Shown: in pieces, positions 11,476 to 26,200 of the stretch
How positions within the stretch are numbered: position 1 is the first letter of the stretch
How the letters are laid out: each line of letters opens with the position of its first letter
Assembly (NCBI GenBank): GCA_038380795.1
Contig: CM076275.1
Span: 9,333,001 to 9,397,000, forward strand
Source of the DNA: Pyrocephalus nanus
Lineage: Eukaryota > Chordata > Aves > Passeriformes > Tyrannidae
Direction: 5' to 3'
Length of the DNA stretch: 64,000 nucleotides
Made by a program: the position numbers and the translations under genes
Notes under the pieces: model-generated
Told to the model about the DNA's origin: nothing
The model's database searches: none
The model's input: only the letters and a program-made list of their open reading frames with translations

Positions 11476-14400
11476 AGTATTTCCTCCACAATTTTTATTT
11501 TAAATTACAAAGGATGTTGCATACATCGATGAATTTGTATCTGAATAGAAGTGCTAGGGATCAAGGGTGACAGAGTAAACAAAGTCAATAGTTTAATTGT
11601 GCCTCTTTTCAAAAAAATAAAACTGCACAACTATTAACCAACATTAAACATTGCAACTCTTAACAGATCATGCTTTGAACAAGGTAAATTTATTTTCTAA
11701 CAGAGACAAGACTTTTATTAAGTTTTTCTGAGCTCCAGTTGGAAGTTGATTATAGAATATCAAGGACAGCATTACAATCATGACCCCAAGCATAGGTGGA
11801 ACAGGATGCCATGTTTCATTTAAAATGCCTTTTTTTTTGCATCTGCATGTGCCATCAGCCTTAAGAGTTCACCCAACCACAAATACTGAGCAATAAGTTT
11901 TCCTTGGACATAATATTCTTGGAGAACACACTATTCCAATCAGAATGTATGAATATCCGTCATTATGAGAAAGACCAATAAAATTTTTACTACTAGATTG
12001 TTTCCCAGTCAGATTTTGATAGGGTGGAACGTGCTTTCGCCAATACCAAATCCAATCCAGAAGTTTTCCTTGTAGGATCTAGTTAAGTCACCCAAATTTG
12101 ACTTACAGAGACAGCCAACCATGAAATATTTTTAACTCCAGAAAAACTCTGAATAAAGATGTTATCTAAAAGGTTGGAGTTTTATTTCTTTTTTTGTGGG
12201 GGGTGGGTGGAAGGGGGAAGAAAAAGCGTGGCTTAAAATACCTCTGGCTCCACAGCTCCTTAGAAAGACAGTAAGTGGAGAGTCAGTATTTGCTCCCGTG
12301 GAAGTTCATGAATATCTAAGAGGCTGAGGGTTATAATTCAGAATGCACACACACAGCTTCTAAAAGCACTGGGGGGAAAAACATGGCATATTGTGAAATG
12401 TAAATTGTAGAAAGATAGAGACATTTTTGTATGCTGCAAAGAAGATACAACCTAAAAAGTGCCATCTTTCGTTAATGACATTTAAGAATCCCAATTTACA
12501 CTGGGAGATATTCAGAGTGGTGTTTTCTCAACATACTAATGCCCTTAATACAGTTACAAGAAGGATCAGTCACTGAGTAACCGTTTGAAATGTACTTCCC
12601 ACGTTCCCTGGGGTAAACAAAATAAACCTCAACTGTGTGCAAGGCTGTGTCAATAAGCCAAGACCACATCTAGCAGCACACTTCACTAGGTGATTCCAAC
12701 TGAAGCCTCCAACTTAAAAGGAAAATAAAATCATGATTAGATGCACTCTTGAAACTCAGGTCTCAAGGCCAAATACAGATCCTGACATTCACGGTCCATA
12801 AATGGGTTGTGCCTCAACAGAATTTCAGGAAGACGAGCAAGCACGTTTGAGGAACAGAATTGCATCTGCTATTTCTGCTGAAGGCAACTTGTACACAACC
12901 CTTGGAAATCCTCCTGATAAAGCGTTTTAGAGCTTTTAAAAAAATAGCTATGTTTAAATGGTTTATGGAAAAGAAAAGCACATCCAGTCATTATAGATTG
13001 TGAATAAGCTAACTGTTTTATTAATGAAGGCAAATATCAGATAAATACTGGGGAGGGGTCTTTTAAAAATAAAATTAAAACTGACACGACTGTATTTCAG
13101 AAGTGTCTGGTTGCTTTTAAGTTAGTTAAAAGACCTTTCATCCATTTTAGGTTGGTGTTTTGTTTGTTTCTAAAAAACCAAAAACTTTTCCCTGGCCTTC
13201 TTAGTATGGAAAAAAGTCAATCTATAAAGAATTAGGAACTGAACACAGCTGAGCCTGACTCTCACATCAGCTTTACAGCAATGCAACTTTATTAAATCAC
13301 AATGATTTCAACTGGTATGATAAGAAAATCCAGCCCATCCACACGGAAACATAGCTTTAGTAGTAAGTCTCTCTCATCCAAAAAAGAAAAGTACTCACCA
13401 AGTATCAATAAATGTGTTCAATAAACCAGAAAAGGAAGCGTTAGCAAAAGGGGTTTTGGGCTAAAAAACACCCTTCATGAGCACCCCCACATTTTGCAAG
13501 GCCATTCAAAAACTGGTCTTCCATATAAATACAAAAGGACTAGTGAGAGAAACTGAAATCAGACCTATCCGCACTCTCTTCAGTTCTGATTCCACTTCAG
13601 AGGGTTTGACGAGTTCAGAGGGAATGAAAAACATTTAGTTCTAGATGTACAAGTAAGGCACAATATAAAGCCACATCATCATCTGTCATGAAGGAAGTGG
13701 GGAAGGACGAGGGTCATACATGGTACAGCAGAACAAGCAGCCCATCGATTCCAAGTGTGGCACCTACGTTCAGACTGACGAGATCTCGACAAGAGCAGTT
13801 ATGACAGCATGCTTTTAATATGGAAACAAATCCTAGAGAATCCAGTGTATCAGAAAAAGGAAGAGCTTTTGTTTGTATTAAATCAAAAAATATATCATTG
13901 TTTTTGGATATAGGATTAAAAGTGAATATTCACAATGCCTACACTCAAAAACAAACAAAAAAACCCAGGACTTCGTTAAGATCCACATACCATGTATGAA
14001 CACTGAAAATCTTTAGAAAATGGTCTTCTCTAAAGATCACCCAAAAAACGCATGCCACAATTGCCAAAAAACAGAACATGTACATTTGTTGGTTTTTATA
14101 CCCTTATAAGATTTTTGTTTGTGATAAGTATACACTAAATGTATATATTTTAATGACACTAGAGGAAGCAGATTGTTACTGGCATTAAAGTACAACCATT
14201 TCTAGACGGTTTAAATGCCACAGAGTCCCCTGGTTAAAATGTAAAGCTGCACAGCTTGCCTATGTCACCTTTATGATAAAGTTAAACCAGCAAAAGGTCT
14301 TACCTTTACTCTACATTTTACTGCCAGGTTTTATTTATCTCAAGTATCGCTGCAGCATTCTGACCAGCCCAGAGTTAGCAGCAAGTGGCAGGAATCATAT

Positions 14401-17257
14401 AAAACGCAGTTTCTTTTTTTTTTTTTCCTCTTTTCTTTTTTTAAACAAAGTGCTTTTCTAAGATATACATACATATAAATAGTTACAAAATAAAGTGTCA
14501 ACATTAAAAAGCTCAACTATTTCAAAGCTTTAACTTAAAATAATACATAGGAAACACTGAAATGCGAGGGTATGGAACTCACTAAAGATTCAAAGTCTAC
14601 TTTGAAATGCGAGACCAAAATCATCGTCTGGTTTTCAGACAAAAATAAAAAGCTATAAAGTTGTGTTTGCCCAGCATTTCTGAGCAGTAAAAAGGGGCTT
14701 TTCAATACCTTGTCAGTTTAATTTGTCACGGAAGTTTTTACCTGATTGCAAACTGCTCTCTGTTAATGTTTAGAAATGCTGCCTTGTCTGCAGGGTTTGG
14801 ATGGAGCACAAGGAGCTCTGGGATCCGAGCAGTCCATCGGAAAGGAACAACAGTGTGCCAGCCCTGGTACAGACACGGCCTGAACTTCAGGAGACATTCT
14901 CTGTCGGGGTTTTATGGGCCTTTTGCAGCTCCAGAATAACTGCAACAACTACAATAGGAATACACCAGACCCACTGTGTAAAGCAGCAGCCAACTCTCAC
15001 CTCACCCAAACAACAACACAAACACCTCAAATGAAAACACCCACATTCCACTCAGATTTTGCAAGTCTTAAGTGGATTTACAAAGTTTTGCCTAAATTGC
15101 CCTGGGTATTTGTTCAGTCTCTTGTAGGAAAGACTTTCTGTACAGCTCAGTAGTGGTATTTTGGCCTCCTCCTCCCTTTTGAGTCTTCCAAAATATTAAA
15201 TACAAAGTAAGCTGTGTGCACACGAGTGTGGCAGGGCCACCACCTCCATCGGCCACTCTTACTGCACTGTTACCAATTCAGGCTTTTTTTTTTTTTTTTT
15301 TTAATAGTACAAGCTTGGATATAAAAATAATCTACTTATAAACAAAAAGGAATCACAGTACAAACAAACTTAGACAAACTAGAAATGAAGTGGAGAAATT
15401 CCCCAAAGGGAGTGGGGAGAAAGCCTTCATGGACTTTTGCATTTTTTTTCAGCAGCTACATTTGAAAATATTTGGTATCTCTATTTTCAGTAAACAGTGT
15501 TTTGTCATTTTTAAATAGGGAGAGAAAGAACGGGGAGGAAAAGAGGGGGGTCCATGAAACCAGAGAATGATCTTGCCTTGAGATAAAGGACTTTCTCATC
15601 AAAGGCTAAAGCTTTTAATTTGTACGTTAACACTGACTACAAAGCAAACTCTTATTAGCAGAAGAGCAAATAAGAACTGTGTGTTAATATTCCTCAATCA
15701 TAGAAACTACTGAATTAACAAGAATAAGTCACATATAAGTCTGAAGAAGCTAGTTTCGAAATACCTGTACAAAAATATAAAAGTCTATAAATTTTTTTTT
15801 GTTTTGTTTGAAGCCTGTGTTGATCCTTGGAAACATCACATGCATAATAATACATCAACTGGAAAAGTGGCAACTAAGGAATTAGATATTTGTAGCTCTT
15901 TTTTTTCTTTTTACATATATACAAGTTACAATAAAAATAATTTTATTTTGGTTGTTTGGTGGAAGTATACTACAACAAGCTAAATACTTTTTTTCTTTAA
16001 ATTCTCAAAGTTGAAAACTATTTTACCAATAGCTTACTAAAATCCAAATATATTAAAATCTCCTACAGTAAGTGCAGAGAAAAAAGATTTAAAGACTCCA
16101 AGACGGCCACCAACTTATCTACCATGGAAGCGAACTACAAGAACAGCAAAATAATATTGTTATGTATGAATGCTCCTTCTGTAGATAATTGGACCCAAAC
16201 AAAAAAATTCACAGTTCAGTAAGATCCCTAACCCTGACCTTTAATTTTTTTCTTTTTTTTTCTTTTGTTTTTACATTCAGTACAGTATCATATAAGCTGT
16301 GCAAAACTTTACTTAGACTGGCAGTTCGCCATATCAGTTGCATTTGTCTTTGGTACAAAAATAAACAATCGCATTAATGTGCAAGTATTTGTTTTCTTCC
16401 GGCCAAAGTACCGAAATTGAGTTTTCTAGAGCCATCTTTTATACAATACATAGACTCTGTGGCATATATCTACATTTTCAACATATTCCTATATACATTC
16501 AAAAATTTTAAGAGCTGGAACAAATACATTAAAACCTAAAATCTTACCATCTATACAGCTTGGTTTTGCCCCTCAGGGTTTTCTTCATACAAAACTTTAC
16601 CAGCTTATACTGATAGCTCTCCCCCCAAAATACAAGGCACAAAGAATATACTTTTTTTTTTCTCTTGCTTGCACAGACATTTAAATACTATATTAAGCTC
16701 AGAAAATTAAAGTCTTATATGGCACACTAGCTCTAATGCCAGGTGTGCTATGTACAAGTTAATGGTTGCAAAGAAAGCTTATTGGTTTTTAAGAACAACA
16801 AAAGAAAATCCAATTATTTAAAAAAAAAAAAAAAACCAGGAACAAAAAACTCCCTAAATTGACAGCTTTACCAAAAAAACGCTTCCTCTTATTTTACTTG
16901 GACCATAAGCCTGTCACAACATCTGGCACATGCTAAAAAATTTCACTAGCAAAACCATGTTTTTGCTTCTAAAACAAAAGTGATATATTCTGGTCCTAGA
17001 TCACTTGAAAAAGAACTCTCATTTCTGTATTGAAGCTTAAAGCAGCTTTGAAACTATCTGGTTTATGGTCCGAAAATGCTATGAAGCATTTTATATCACG
17101 CTTTGATTTGTTTTACTACACTGTTATTTCCAAACAATGGAACCTAATGGTGAGTGTTTACAGAATGCTAAGCTGACATGCAGACCAGAACGGGATTTAC
17201 AACGAAGAACTCAACAGCACAGGTGGAATCTGACCCGTGAACAGCTCAAGTCACGCC
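11476..17257 (-). other. CREBRF: CREBRF 3' UTR, about 5.8 kb
   Basis: This follows the CREBRF stop codon without any sign of a further exon. It is AT-rich and free of CR1 copies. It ends at an AATAAA at 11499-11494 that is followed after about 30 nt by a TG repeat. Human CREBRF also has a 3' UTR of several kilobases. Several internal AATAAA/ATTAAA hexamers on the minus strand could give shorter isoforms. Three UGUANAUA (Pumilio-type) octamers occur on the transcript strand at 16497-16490, 16474-16467 and 15923-15916. A T19 run (15284-15302) and an A16 run (16820-16835) are the only notable simple repeats. Confidence 0.75.
11494..11499 (-). terminator. CREBRF: CREBRF poly(A) signal
   Basis: Minus-strand AATAAA, about 30 nt upstream of a TTGTGTGTGTGG tract: the standard spacing of signal, cleavage site and GU-rich element. 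Read on the plus strand it is TTTATT in a T-rich context. Confidence 0.6.
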
Positions 17258-20200
17258 TTAAACTTTTGACATTGGTATTCGCAGCCCTACGAGGCCTCCG
17301 GTGGGGTCTCCTTCTGCCGTCTTCTCCAAGACTTGATTCACAAATTCTGATGTCTGTCCAGCTACAGGGAGTCCTAAAGGGGAGGGTAAGAGAACATGCT
17401 GTCAGGTTACTGCTCATGGCACGGGTTGGTACGTTCCTACAGTGGCACAAACCCAACGAATGCTTTGGTCAGTGATCAGCTACAGGCACGGACAGCTGAA
17501 ATTAGGAAAGGGTTCTTTTTTTCCTCTATTTCAGAAATTGTTTGCACTCAAAGTGAATCCAGAGGAAGCCACCAAGGGAGGAAAGGCTGAGAGAATTGGG
17601 ATTGTTCAGCCTGGAAAAGAGAAGGCTTCGGGATGGCCTAATTGTGGCCTTCCAGTACCTGAAGGGAGTCAACAAGAAAGATGGAGAAAGACTATTTACA
17701 AGGGCCTGGAGTGACAGGACAAGGGGGAATGGCTTCCCACTGAAGTGAGGCACTGGCACAGGTTGCCCAGAGAAGCTGTGGCTGCCCCATCCCTGGAAGT
17801 GTTCAAGGCCAGGTTGGATGGGGCCTGGAGCAACCTGGGCTAGTGGAAGGTGTCCTTGTTCCAGAGGATGGAACAAGATGGGCTTTAAGGTTTCTTCCAA
17901 ACCAAACTATCATATGATTCTATGTCCCTTCCCATACAGGCAAATAATGAAGTTTTACTGCTTACCAAGAGTGTCTTTAATAAGTATGTTCAACTTCTGT
18001 TCCATGTTGACTCCTCTGTCATCTTTAGGTACCTGAACCCGATTAACTATTTCTTGTTTAATGGAATTGATGACAAACAGTAAATTATCTGCAAAGAAAA
18101 GATCCTGGATTAGATTTACAGCACTTTCCCTCCAGAGCAAAAGAAATTCAGAGTTATCCACATACACAGCTGGGTCAAAAGTGTCACATCACACTTACTG
18201 TAAAATTAAAATGTAATAGTTTATATAACATATTACAAATATATTAAAAAATATTTACACTACATGCATTTACATCTGTAAAGTAGCTCAACACTGCAGG
18301 TAACCAAATTTACATATATTTTATGGAATGGACTGGTTTTGTACCAACAGAATTGTTGGGTTTGTACCAACACTGTTTTCTCTATGACTTCGGGTTACAT
18401 CACGGTGCAAAACACACACTTGTCCAAACAAAAGAAAAATTAAGATGTGAAGAGTTGTATTTACCATATTCCGTGTTGAGACCCCAGAGTTTTACTTTAT
18501 TGGCTTCATACTGGGCTTTCTTTTTTAGTCTACAAGCCCTATAGTAAGAAGAGGGGAAGAATTAGAACACTTCCAAAAATTCCAGAACACTAAGAGCATC
18601 TGTTTGTTTGCCACACTAACTTATTAACCAAAACACCCAGAGCTGTCATGTACAAAATCCTCCATCTATTCGCTCTCCTTCACTGAAAACACTCTGCTAC
18701 CTGCATTTGATTACATTTGACACTTGTGGATTTTATCACTGTATCAGTCATCTGCCCTGCAGCTAAGGAAGCCAACTTCCAGTGGAAATACATCCTTATC
18801 TAGGGAACAGGCAAACTACAGCTCCAAAGTGCCAGCTGCCCTGTTGTTTGATAAACTGGTAATTAGCCCATTGCAGGAGCTGCCACATGAAGCAGCATTT
18901 CTAGAGGCAAAAATCACTTGGACTTTAATCATGTGATTGTGGCAATCCCAAATCTCCTCATCCCTGCAGCTTCAGCTAACACATACCTGGAAGCCAACTT
19001 GTTCTTTTCTTTCCTTGACCTGGGTCTGGCAGTTAAGGGAAGTTCACTGACTGGTGTCAGGTCACTGATCACCTTATTGAGCTTCCTCAGTTCGTTACCA
19101 ATCTGTAGGAGTTTCCTGGGGTTGGGAGTCAGGTCTTCTACGTCAGTCCTCCGTGACTTCTTCGCTGCATATTTTCCTGTTTCAAATACGCAGAAAAACG
19201 GGTTGGGAACTGACACAATAGGTACAAAAACCTGTGAGAAAATTCCTAAATACGTAATTTTTTTGGGTGCATTTGAAGTTCCTTTGTTCATTACAAGAGA
19301 ATGGGCTGGAATCATGTGATCCCCGTGGCCTTTCACAATAGAAAGAGCATTTCCAGACAAACTGCTTTGTACAATTCATATTCTATCCAGATCAGATAAG
19401 AGCAAATACTGCTGGCCAGGCTACTGGATGTGACAGACAATATACACACAACTGTGCTGAAAAATATATGTCACAAGTTCAAACCCTGTTGTTTTGCTCC
19501 AGCTGTAAACTTGTTAATTCATGTGTTCAGTCAATATATCCTCTTGCACGCTCTATTTGATTAAATTCCTAAATAATCTTATTGATAAAGTTCTCTATTA
19601 AGAAAGAATGCTGAGGCATGAAATGATCTGAGTGACGCTGAGCATAAATGATCCACATAAAGGCCAGTTAACCCCTTTCATATGTGTTTGAAGCTATTTA
19701 AGGCCTGGTTTTCCTGAGGAAATACACATATTCCAATCAAAATCTTTATTCCTTAAGAGTCTCTGCCACTGCTATGTGTCTCTTCTAGATTCCTATTAAA
19801 AACGCTGGTTGCTAGAGATACTTGCCTGAAAATGTTAATCAAATTAACAAAACCTGCTCCAGAAATATTTATTTGAGAGGTGGTATTTTAGCATGATTTA
19901 TCTGAGGTAGCCGCTTATTGACCTTGATGTGTATCTGTATATAAAACCAAAACAACCCTGCATATGTTGCATTTGTAGGTTTTGGATGTTAAACAGTGTT
20001 TGATCCAACCAATCCCTTGCACAAACACCCGATTCAAAGGTCACTTGCTTCACATGTTTGGTGGGATCGAGTCCTCAAGGCGTGTTTGGTTATCTGTTGT
20101 TCAATAACAAGTACAGAATCTTAGAATCACAGAATGGTTTGGGTTGGAAGGGACCTTAAAGCTCATCTCATTCCAACCCCTGCCATAGGCAGGGACACCT

Positions 20201-23200
20201 TCCACTAGACCAGGCTTCTCAGAGCTCCACCATGAGAAGGAGCAGAGGTTGGGACTCTAGGTAGTCATATTTCACTGCAAGATAAATAAGCATTTAAAAA
20301 CTAAAAAGATTTAGAGGAAAAAAATGTTTTCTTCCCTGAATAAATCTACAATTAACCATAAAAAAAATTCTTTTGGTTTAAGAGAAGGTCAGCTGTGATG
20401 TTAAAGACAGTAATTTTCAACTAGAAGGGGAATATTAACCTTACAACAGGGAAGCTGGTTTCACTTTCTCCTTCAAAGACCAAATCAAACAGAGCAGCCT
20501 AAAAGAGGTCCTGTGACAAGAAAACAAAAATACCCCTAAGAGTGGTTTGTTGGGGTGATGTTAGTCATGTTTGTGGTGCAGTAATTGCTCATTGGGAATA
20601 AATCACAGTTATTAGAGCAATTGGTTTAAGTTTCTAAGAGGGCATTTTAAGGAAATAGTTTATTCCCAGAAGAGTAACTGCTTCACTGTGCTGCATTCAC
20701 ATGGGGGGAGAAACAGGTAGGGAGGAGAAAAAAAGAGACAGTTGTGCCTTATTGCTTGTCCTCAGTTCATACCACAGTTACCCTGAACTCAGCATCCATC
20801 CCAGATCCTTTCCAGCGTCCTGCCAACACAGGCAGGACTGAAACCAACAGCTACAAGGAGCAAATATCAGTCAAACCACCCATCCAATGTTTACAGTATC
20901 TCACTGAGAAAACTTTGAACTCTTGGGGTTTCCACTGAGAGCCTTTGGAAGTTACAATTCTCAATTCATCCACCTTCCTCTGGAAGAAACCACACTGAAA
21001 GTCCCTACTGTGTGCTCACCGTGCCTTCCTTGGACACTGCAGAACCCTGCTAACTGAGCAACAGACTCACAGTGTTTAAACAACTGGTTTTCAGGGCCAA
21101 AACACCACTTTCTCCGCACTTGCAAGTATGGGAATTTGGCTACTGAAGGTGTCAGAATGAAAGCAGTCACTTGTGACAGGGACTCTCTCCTTACCATGAT
21201 GGAGACCATTCTTCTGGTACATGTTGCTGGGCAAGGTGTCCCGATTCCACTCGGATGGCCTCAGCATCCTCTCCTGCTGCGATGGGGTCAGCTGCTCGCT
21301 GTACTCCCAGAAGTATCTTCGCTTGCCTCTTTTCCGAGAGGATATGGCAGTCATTTCTTTTAAATCCTCCACTGAATCATTTTCATACCCTAAAAGGATG
21401 CATTGGGCTGTTTATATACTGGTGACAGAACCTGTTTGTAGCCCTCTAGCAATGGACTGAATATTCAAGTTAAGAGCAAAACCACAGATGAGGCCTGTCT
21501 TACATTATATAACAGACTTGGTTTTCAGCATCAGCTGCTTCTGGGTACTTGCCTAAAATCCAGGGATAGACACTGAGCCACTGATGGTGCTTCATTAGTT
21601 GAAAAGAGACAAAGTATTTATGCACTGAAAGCCCCTTTACGTTCTCTGAGCCTCTAAGCTCTTGTCCCTCACAATTCCAGAGACAGCAGCTACTGGACAG
21701 TATTCTTCCGTCCTTACAACTTCCTCCATGAATCTGCAGGAATATAATCCTAGCTTACCTCGATATTTTACCAAACACATGGAAAGAGAAGCAGATGGAT
21801 TAGCAAAGGACAATGAGACAAAATTATTCCACCCCAGAATACTCTGAGTTGGAAGGGACCCACTAAGATCACTGAGTCCAACTCCTGCTCTTCGTGAGTT
21901 TGAACACCTTTGGGGAATAAATCAAACCACTGAGCTCTATCAGACTGGATGAAATAGGCTTTGTTATCAAGACAGTGACAAAAAGACCATCTAAACTGAA
22001 GGGAACTGGACACATGCTGTTCAATCTCTTCCTCTCCTCTGGATCATATTTTAGTGGTAAATTATGCTGCACTTGATATGATGAACTTTTCATGAAGGAC
22101 ATGGAAACTGTAATGCAGTTCCACATCACAGAAACATTTTACCATAACTATGTAAACACAAACCACAGGTTTTAAAACCCCAGATATGCCTTAGAAAATA
22201 AAGATAACCTACACTAAGGTTAAAAAAATCCCAAACCACTGCACTGCCTTTGGTACTAAAATGCTACATAATAGTTTACATTTACTTAAAACCAGGAGCA
22301 TTTCAAAGCATCACATACTCTGATGGAGCTTAAGGAAAAGCCACTGCATGGACTGCAGGCTCAGCAAGCCTTGACCCCATATGCTTCAGCTCTGCTTCAT
22401 TTTCTAACAGCAGCACAAAGAACACTTTCTTCTTTTTAAAACAGTCCATTCAATTAGTCTGTTTGCACTTGAAAAAACAGTTGAAAGAGGAAAAACAAAC
22501 TTTCTTGATTTGGTCTGATTCTCACCTCATAACCCAAAGTACTAATAAAAGTTGGGTGTGCAGAAGGATGAAATCCATTTTAAAGTTCTGTTTCTAATGA
22601 TTTCATCAACTCCTTCACTTTGATTCTCTAGTTTATTAAAAGGCGGGATTTTAAAGGCAAATCAAACAATGGAACACGCTAAATAATTTTATAAACATTT
22701 TTGTTGTATAGCCAAAATTACCAACAAATTTACAATAAGTAGAGTGTGAAATACCATAAATATTTGTACCTGTACTTCCATTGTACCCAAATCCTGTTTG
22801 ATATGAGTATCAAAATACTCCCCAAAAGCCCACTGACTTTCCCCTTGAAAAAACACGCCAAGCTATGCAACTCATTAGATAGAAATGTATGAATTTAGCC
22901 CATCTTCAGAATCACACAGAACTAATCCAACCAATGAAAACAAATCTCTGTAAGAGCTGATGTGTACAAATGTACAACAAGGTTAAAATCAAGACTTCCT
23001 GTTTGCTTATTTGAACTATAATTAAGTTAGCAACTTAAATTAGATTGACTTAATACATCCTGCCTTGCAACTCGCACACTGACCTGCTATAATTTTAAAG
23101 TTACATAAAACAATCCAGTGCACCATGTCTTAACCTGGGCTGTAACACACAAACGTGTTTAGATTTTCTGTCCTGTATTTATTCTTCTTCCTTGATTCCT

Positions 23201-26200
23201 CCTCTTAGCAAAGAACATATACAAGGGCTGGCTTCTATGAAATCTGAAAGGTTCTTGTGTTTAGCTTTCAATCCCTTCACAAGCCCCTCCTAAAAATCTT
23301 TGTTCACATCCCTCACTCTGGCTTCAGGTTTGAATCTGCCAGGGTTAAGTGAAGTAAAACAGAGAACAGTATAGACATGACTTCCTCATTTTACCAGATC
23401 AAAGGCAAAAATAGCCCTACCAAAACAAAACCAGAAAACCCCTCCTCTTAACCAGCTGGTCACAGTGACTTCTGTCAAATCATTTAGGAGTGTTTTTCCC
23501 TCAGCTGATGGTGCAGGTGCTCAAATCTGATGCAATGCAGCTCCTTAAAACAATCTCTGTGCCTTCACAAGCACTTTTTCCTTTCTGCTGTTTCTTCTCC
23601 AGTGCTACTGACAACTGAATAAGTTGCTGCATTTCCCATTTCTGGAATCTCTTCATTACTTGATGGGAGAAGCAGTCATTTACAAGTATTTCTATCAGGC
23701 TAAATATACTAAGTAATGGCAAGGCCCCCCATGTTTAACTGCAGAAAGCAGAGGGAGTTCACCTCAGAAGAGAGAAAGAGGTTTTAAAATGCTAATAAAA
23801 ATGTGTTCTGTGCATGTTAAAGTAACGTAAATGGCATAATGCTTACCAAGTCTAATGCCAACTCAGGAAATCTAATTGGAAAATAATTCCCTCTGAGAGT
23901 TCATGATGACAAACTGACAAGCTTTACAAGAGCTGTTCTTGAAAGGGAAAAATTTCAGCTGTTTTCTCCCCACCCCACGGTTGCATATTTCCAAGTGTCT
24001 GAATACCTTAATTCTTATACTCGACTATATTTATAAAATGTGAATACTGTAATACTTCCTGCAATTAAATTAATCCTTGGTTACAATCCTATCTCCTTCC
24101 CTTCTGATTTTATTTTCATACAATGTTACCCCTTTGTTACCTTCTATGTGAAGGCTAGTTCTTACTTCTGCTGTTAGGGCTCCATTTCTACATGCAGAAC
24201 AGGGAAATTCAGTGTCCTTTGAAGACCCACTAAGTGTTACTGCTGAAAACCACCAAGAAATGGTTCTATTAGTTTCACTGGCAGGTATTCATTGGATTCT
24301 GTTGAAAACTGTACCTACAGCAGGACTTAAGTAATTATGAAATCACTCAGGATATGATTTCATACTGAGAGATAGAACTCTGGATAAATTCAAAGCAACA
24401 AGAAGTGCAAGAAAGCTCTGCACACCTTATCATCAAGCCACAAAAAAAGGAAGAAAACACTTGTTGCAGCTGCTCTAACCTCAAGCTACAACCTCAACCT
24501 CCTGTATTCTCTATTATTACTTTTTTTTCATGACCACAGTTGATATAGTTTTTCACCAGACAGGGCAAAAGAGATCCTGTATAGTTTGAATTGACTGCAT
24601 TTTGCAAAGCAATTAGAAAATCTGGGATGAAAGTTCACAACTTAAGTTACAGGTGAACAACACTGATCTATCAGGAGTTCAACAGCATTCCTTCGCACTC
24701 GGCAGACAAATCCATTCACCTCCACGTTAACACACCCCAACATTGCTGGTACCTGGTTCAGAGAAAGTATCGCTGATGTCATCGTCTTTATCATCCTCAT
24801 AATCCTCTTCCTCATCGTCGTTCTCAGACAGCTCATGCTCGCTGCCAAATCCTTCATCATGGTCCTCATCTTCAATATCGTCCTCATCCTCCTCATCTTC
24901 CTCAGGGTCTCCCTTGGCTGACTGTTCACCCAAACTGTCTGTTACGAAAAGAGAGTAGTTGTGCTCTTCCTTCTTCTGTGAAGAATCCGACACAGAGGTG
25001 CTGGCAGAAAGGCTGCTCTCCCCCACGATAAGCCCTGGGGTCTCCTGGGGTGGGCTGAGGAGCAGTTCTTGAGTCTCTTTAAAAGGCAAAACAGGAGGTG
25101 TGCTGTGGCCGTGCGGGGATTCGAGTCCTTTTCTTTCCTGTCTCTTTGCTACAGCACCACAGTAGCAGGTGTTTTCTTTTGCTGCGTCGGCATGTGCCTG
25201 GCTCAGCACCGGTCTGCTCTGTGGCAAAGGATTGATCTTTACTTTTGCCTTTTTAACATAGTCTTTACATTCCACGTGAATGTTCACCTTTTCATTACTG
25301 TACACGTTGGTCTTCACCATGATCTGTGTACTGGCAGCAGGCTGGGTCGCAGGTTTGCTCACCCTCTGAGCACAGTCCGACAGCGGCGCCTCGGCCTGAA
25401 CGTTCTTGGAGGAACAGACCGGGGCTGCTGCTCTGGTTGCGATTTTTTTGCCAGGTAACAAAGAATTTAAAGGGTTTTGTTTTACACTAAAGAGCAAGTC
25501 AGGGTAATAGAGTGAATCCGAGACAGGTTGGGAGTCCTCACTGTTAAGCTGAGCCAGTGTTGGTGTTTTGCTTATCACTTCTTCATCTTGGTACGGGCTT
25601 GAAAAGTCATCAAGGCCCAGGTAATCCACCTCTTTTGTTCCCCAGATGTCACAGCTGGTTAATTTAGTGTACTTAGTTAAGTCTTCACAGTAGGTATCCC
25701 ACTGCTCCCACTTGGAGGTGAAAGCAGCTTCTTTGTCCAGGATGTCTGTAAAAGACTCCAAGTTCTCAAGGTCTTTGCAGTCCTCCATGGAAAGCAGGTT
25801 GTCCCTGGAGCTTTGCTGATAGTCCATTTCTCTATCCTGTGCATAATAAAGACAAGTTATAAATTAATACAAAACAATTATCAATCATCTCTGTCCTCTA
25901 CTTCATCTAATGTGGAGAACTCCATTGCAGTGAAGTGTGAGAGAGTGGGAACATACAAAGATACCTCAACTTTCAACTAAAAGCTTCTGTTGAGGGTCAG
26001 AATGAAGTACAGCTTCTGTGCTTCAGCAATGGATCCTTCTCAAAAGATTGCTCTTCCAATGACACTGGATTCTTTTTCTGCTATTGCAAATTCATCTGGT
26101 CATCAGGAACTAAACTAGCACCAATATCCATATATTTAAAATATGAAAGGGATCAAAGGCAAGCTAAGTCTCCATTAATCTAGGTCAGTCTTTGCTGTGT

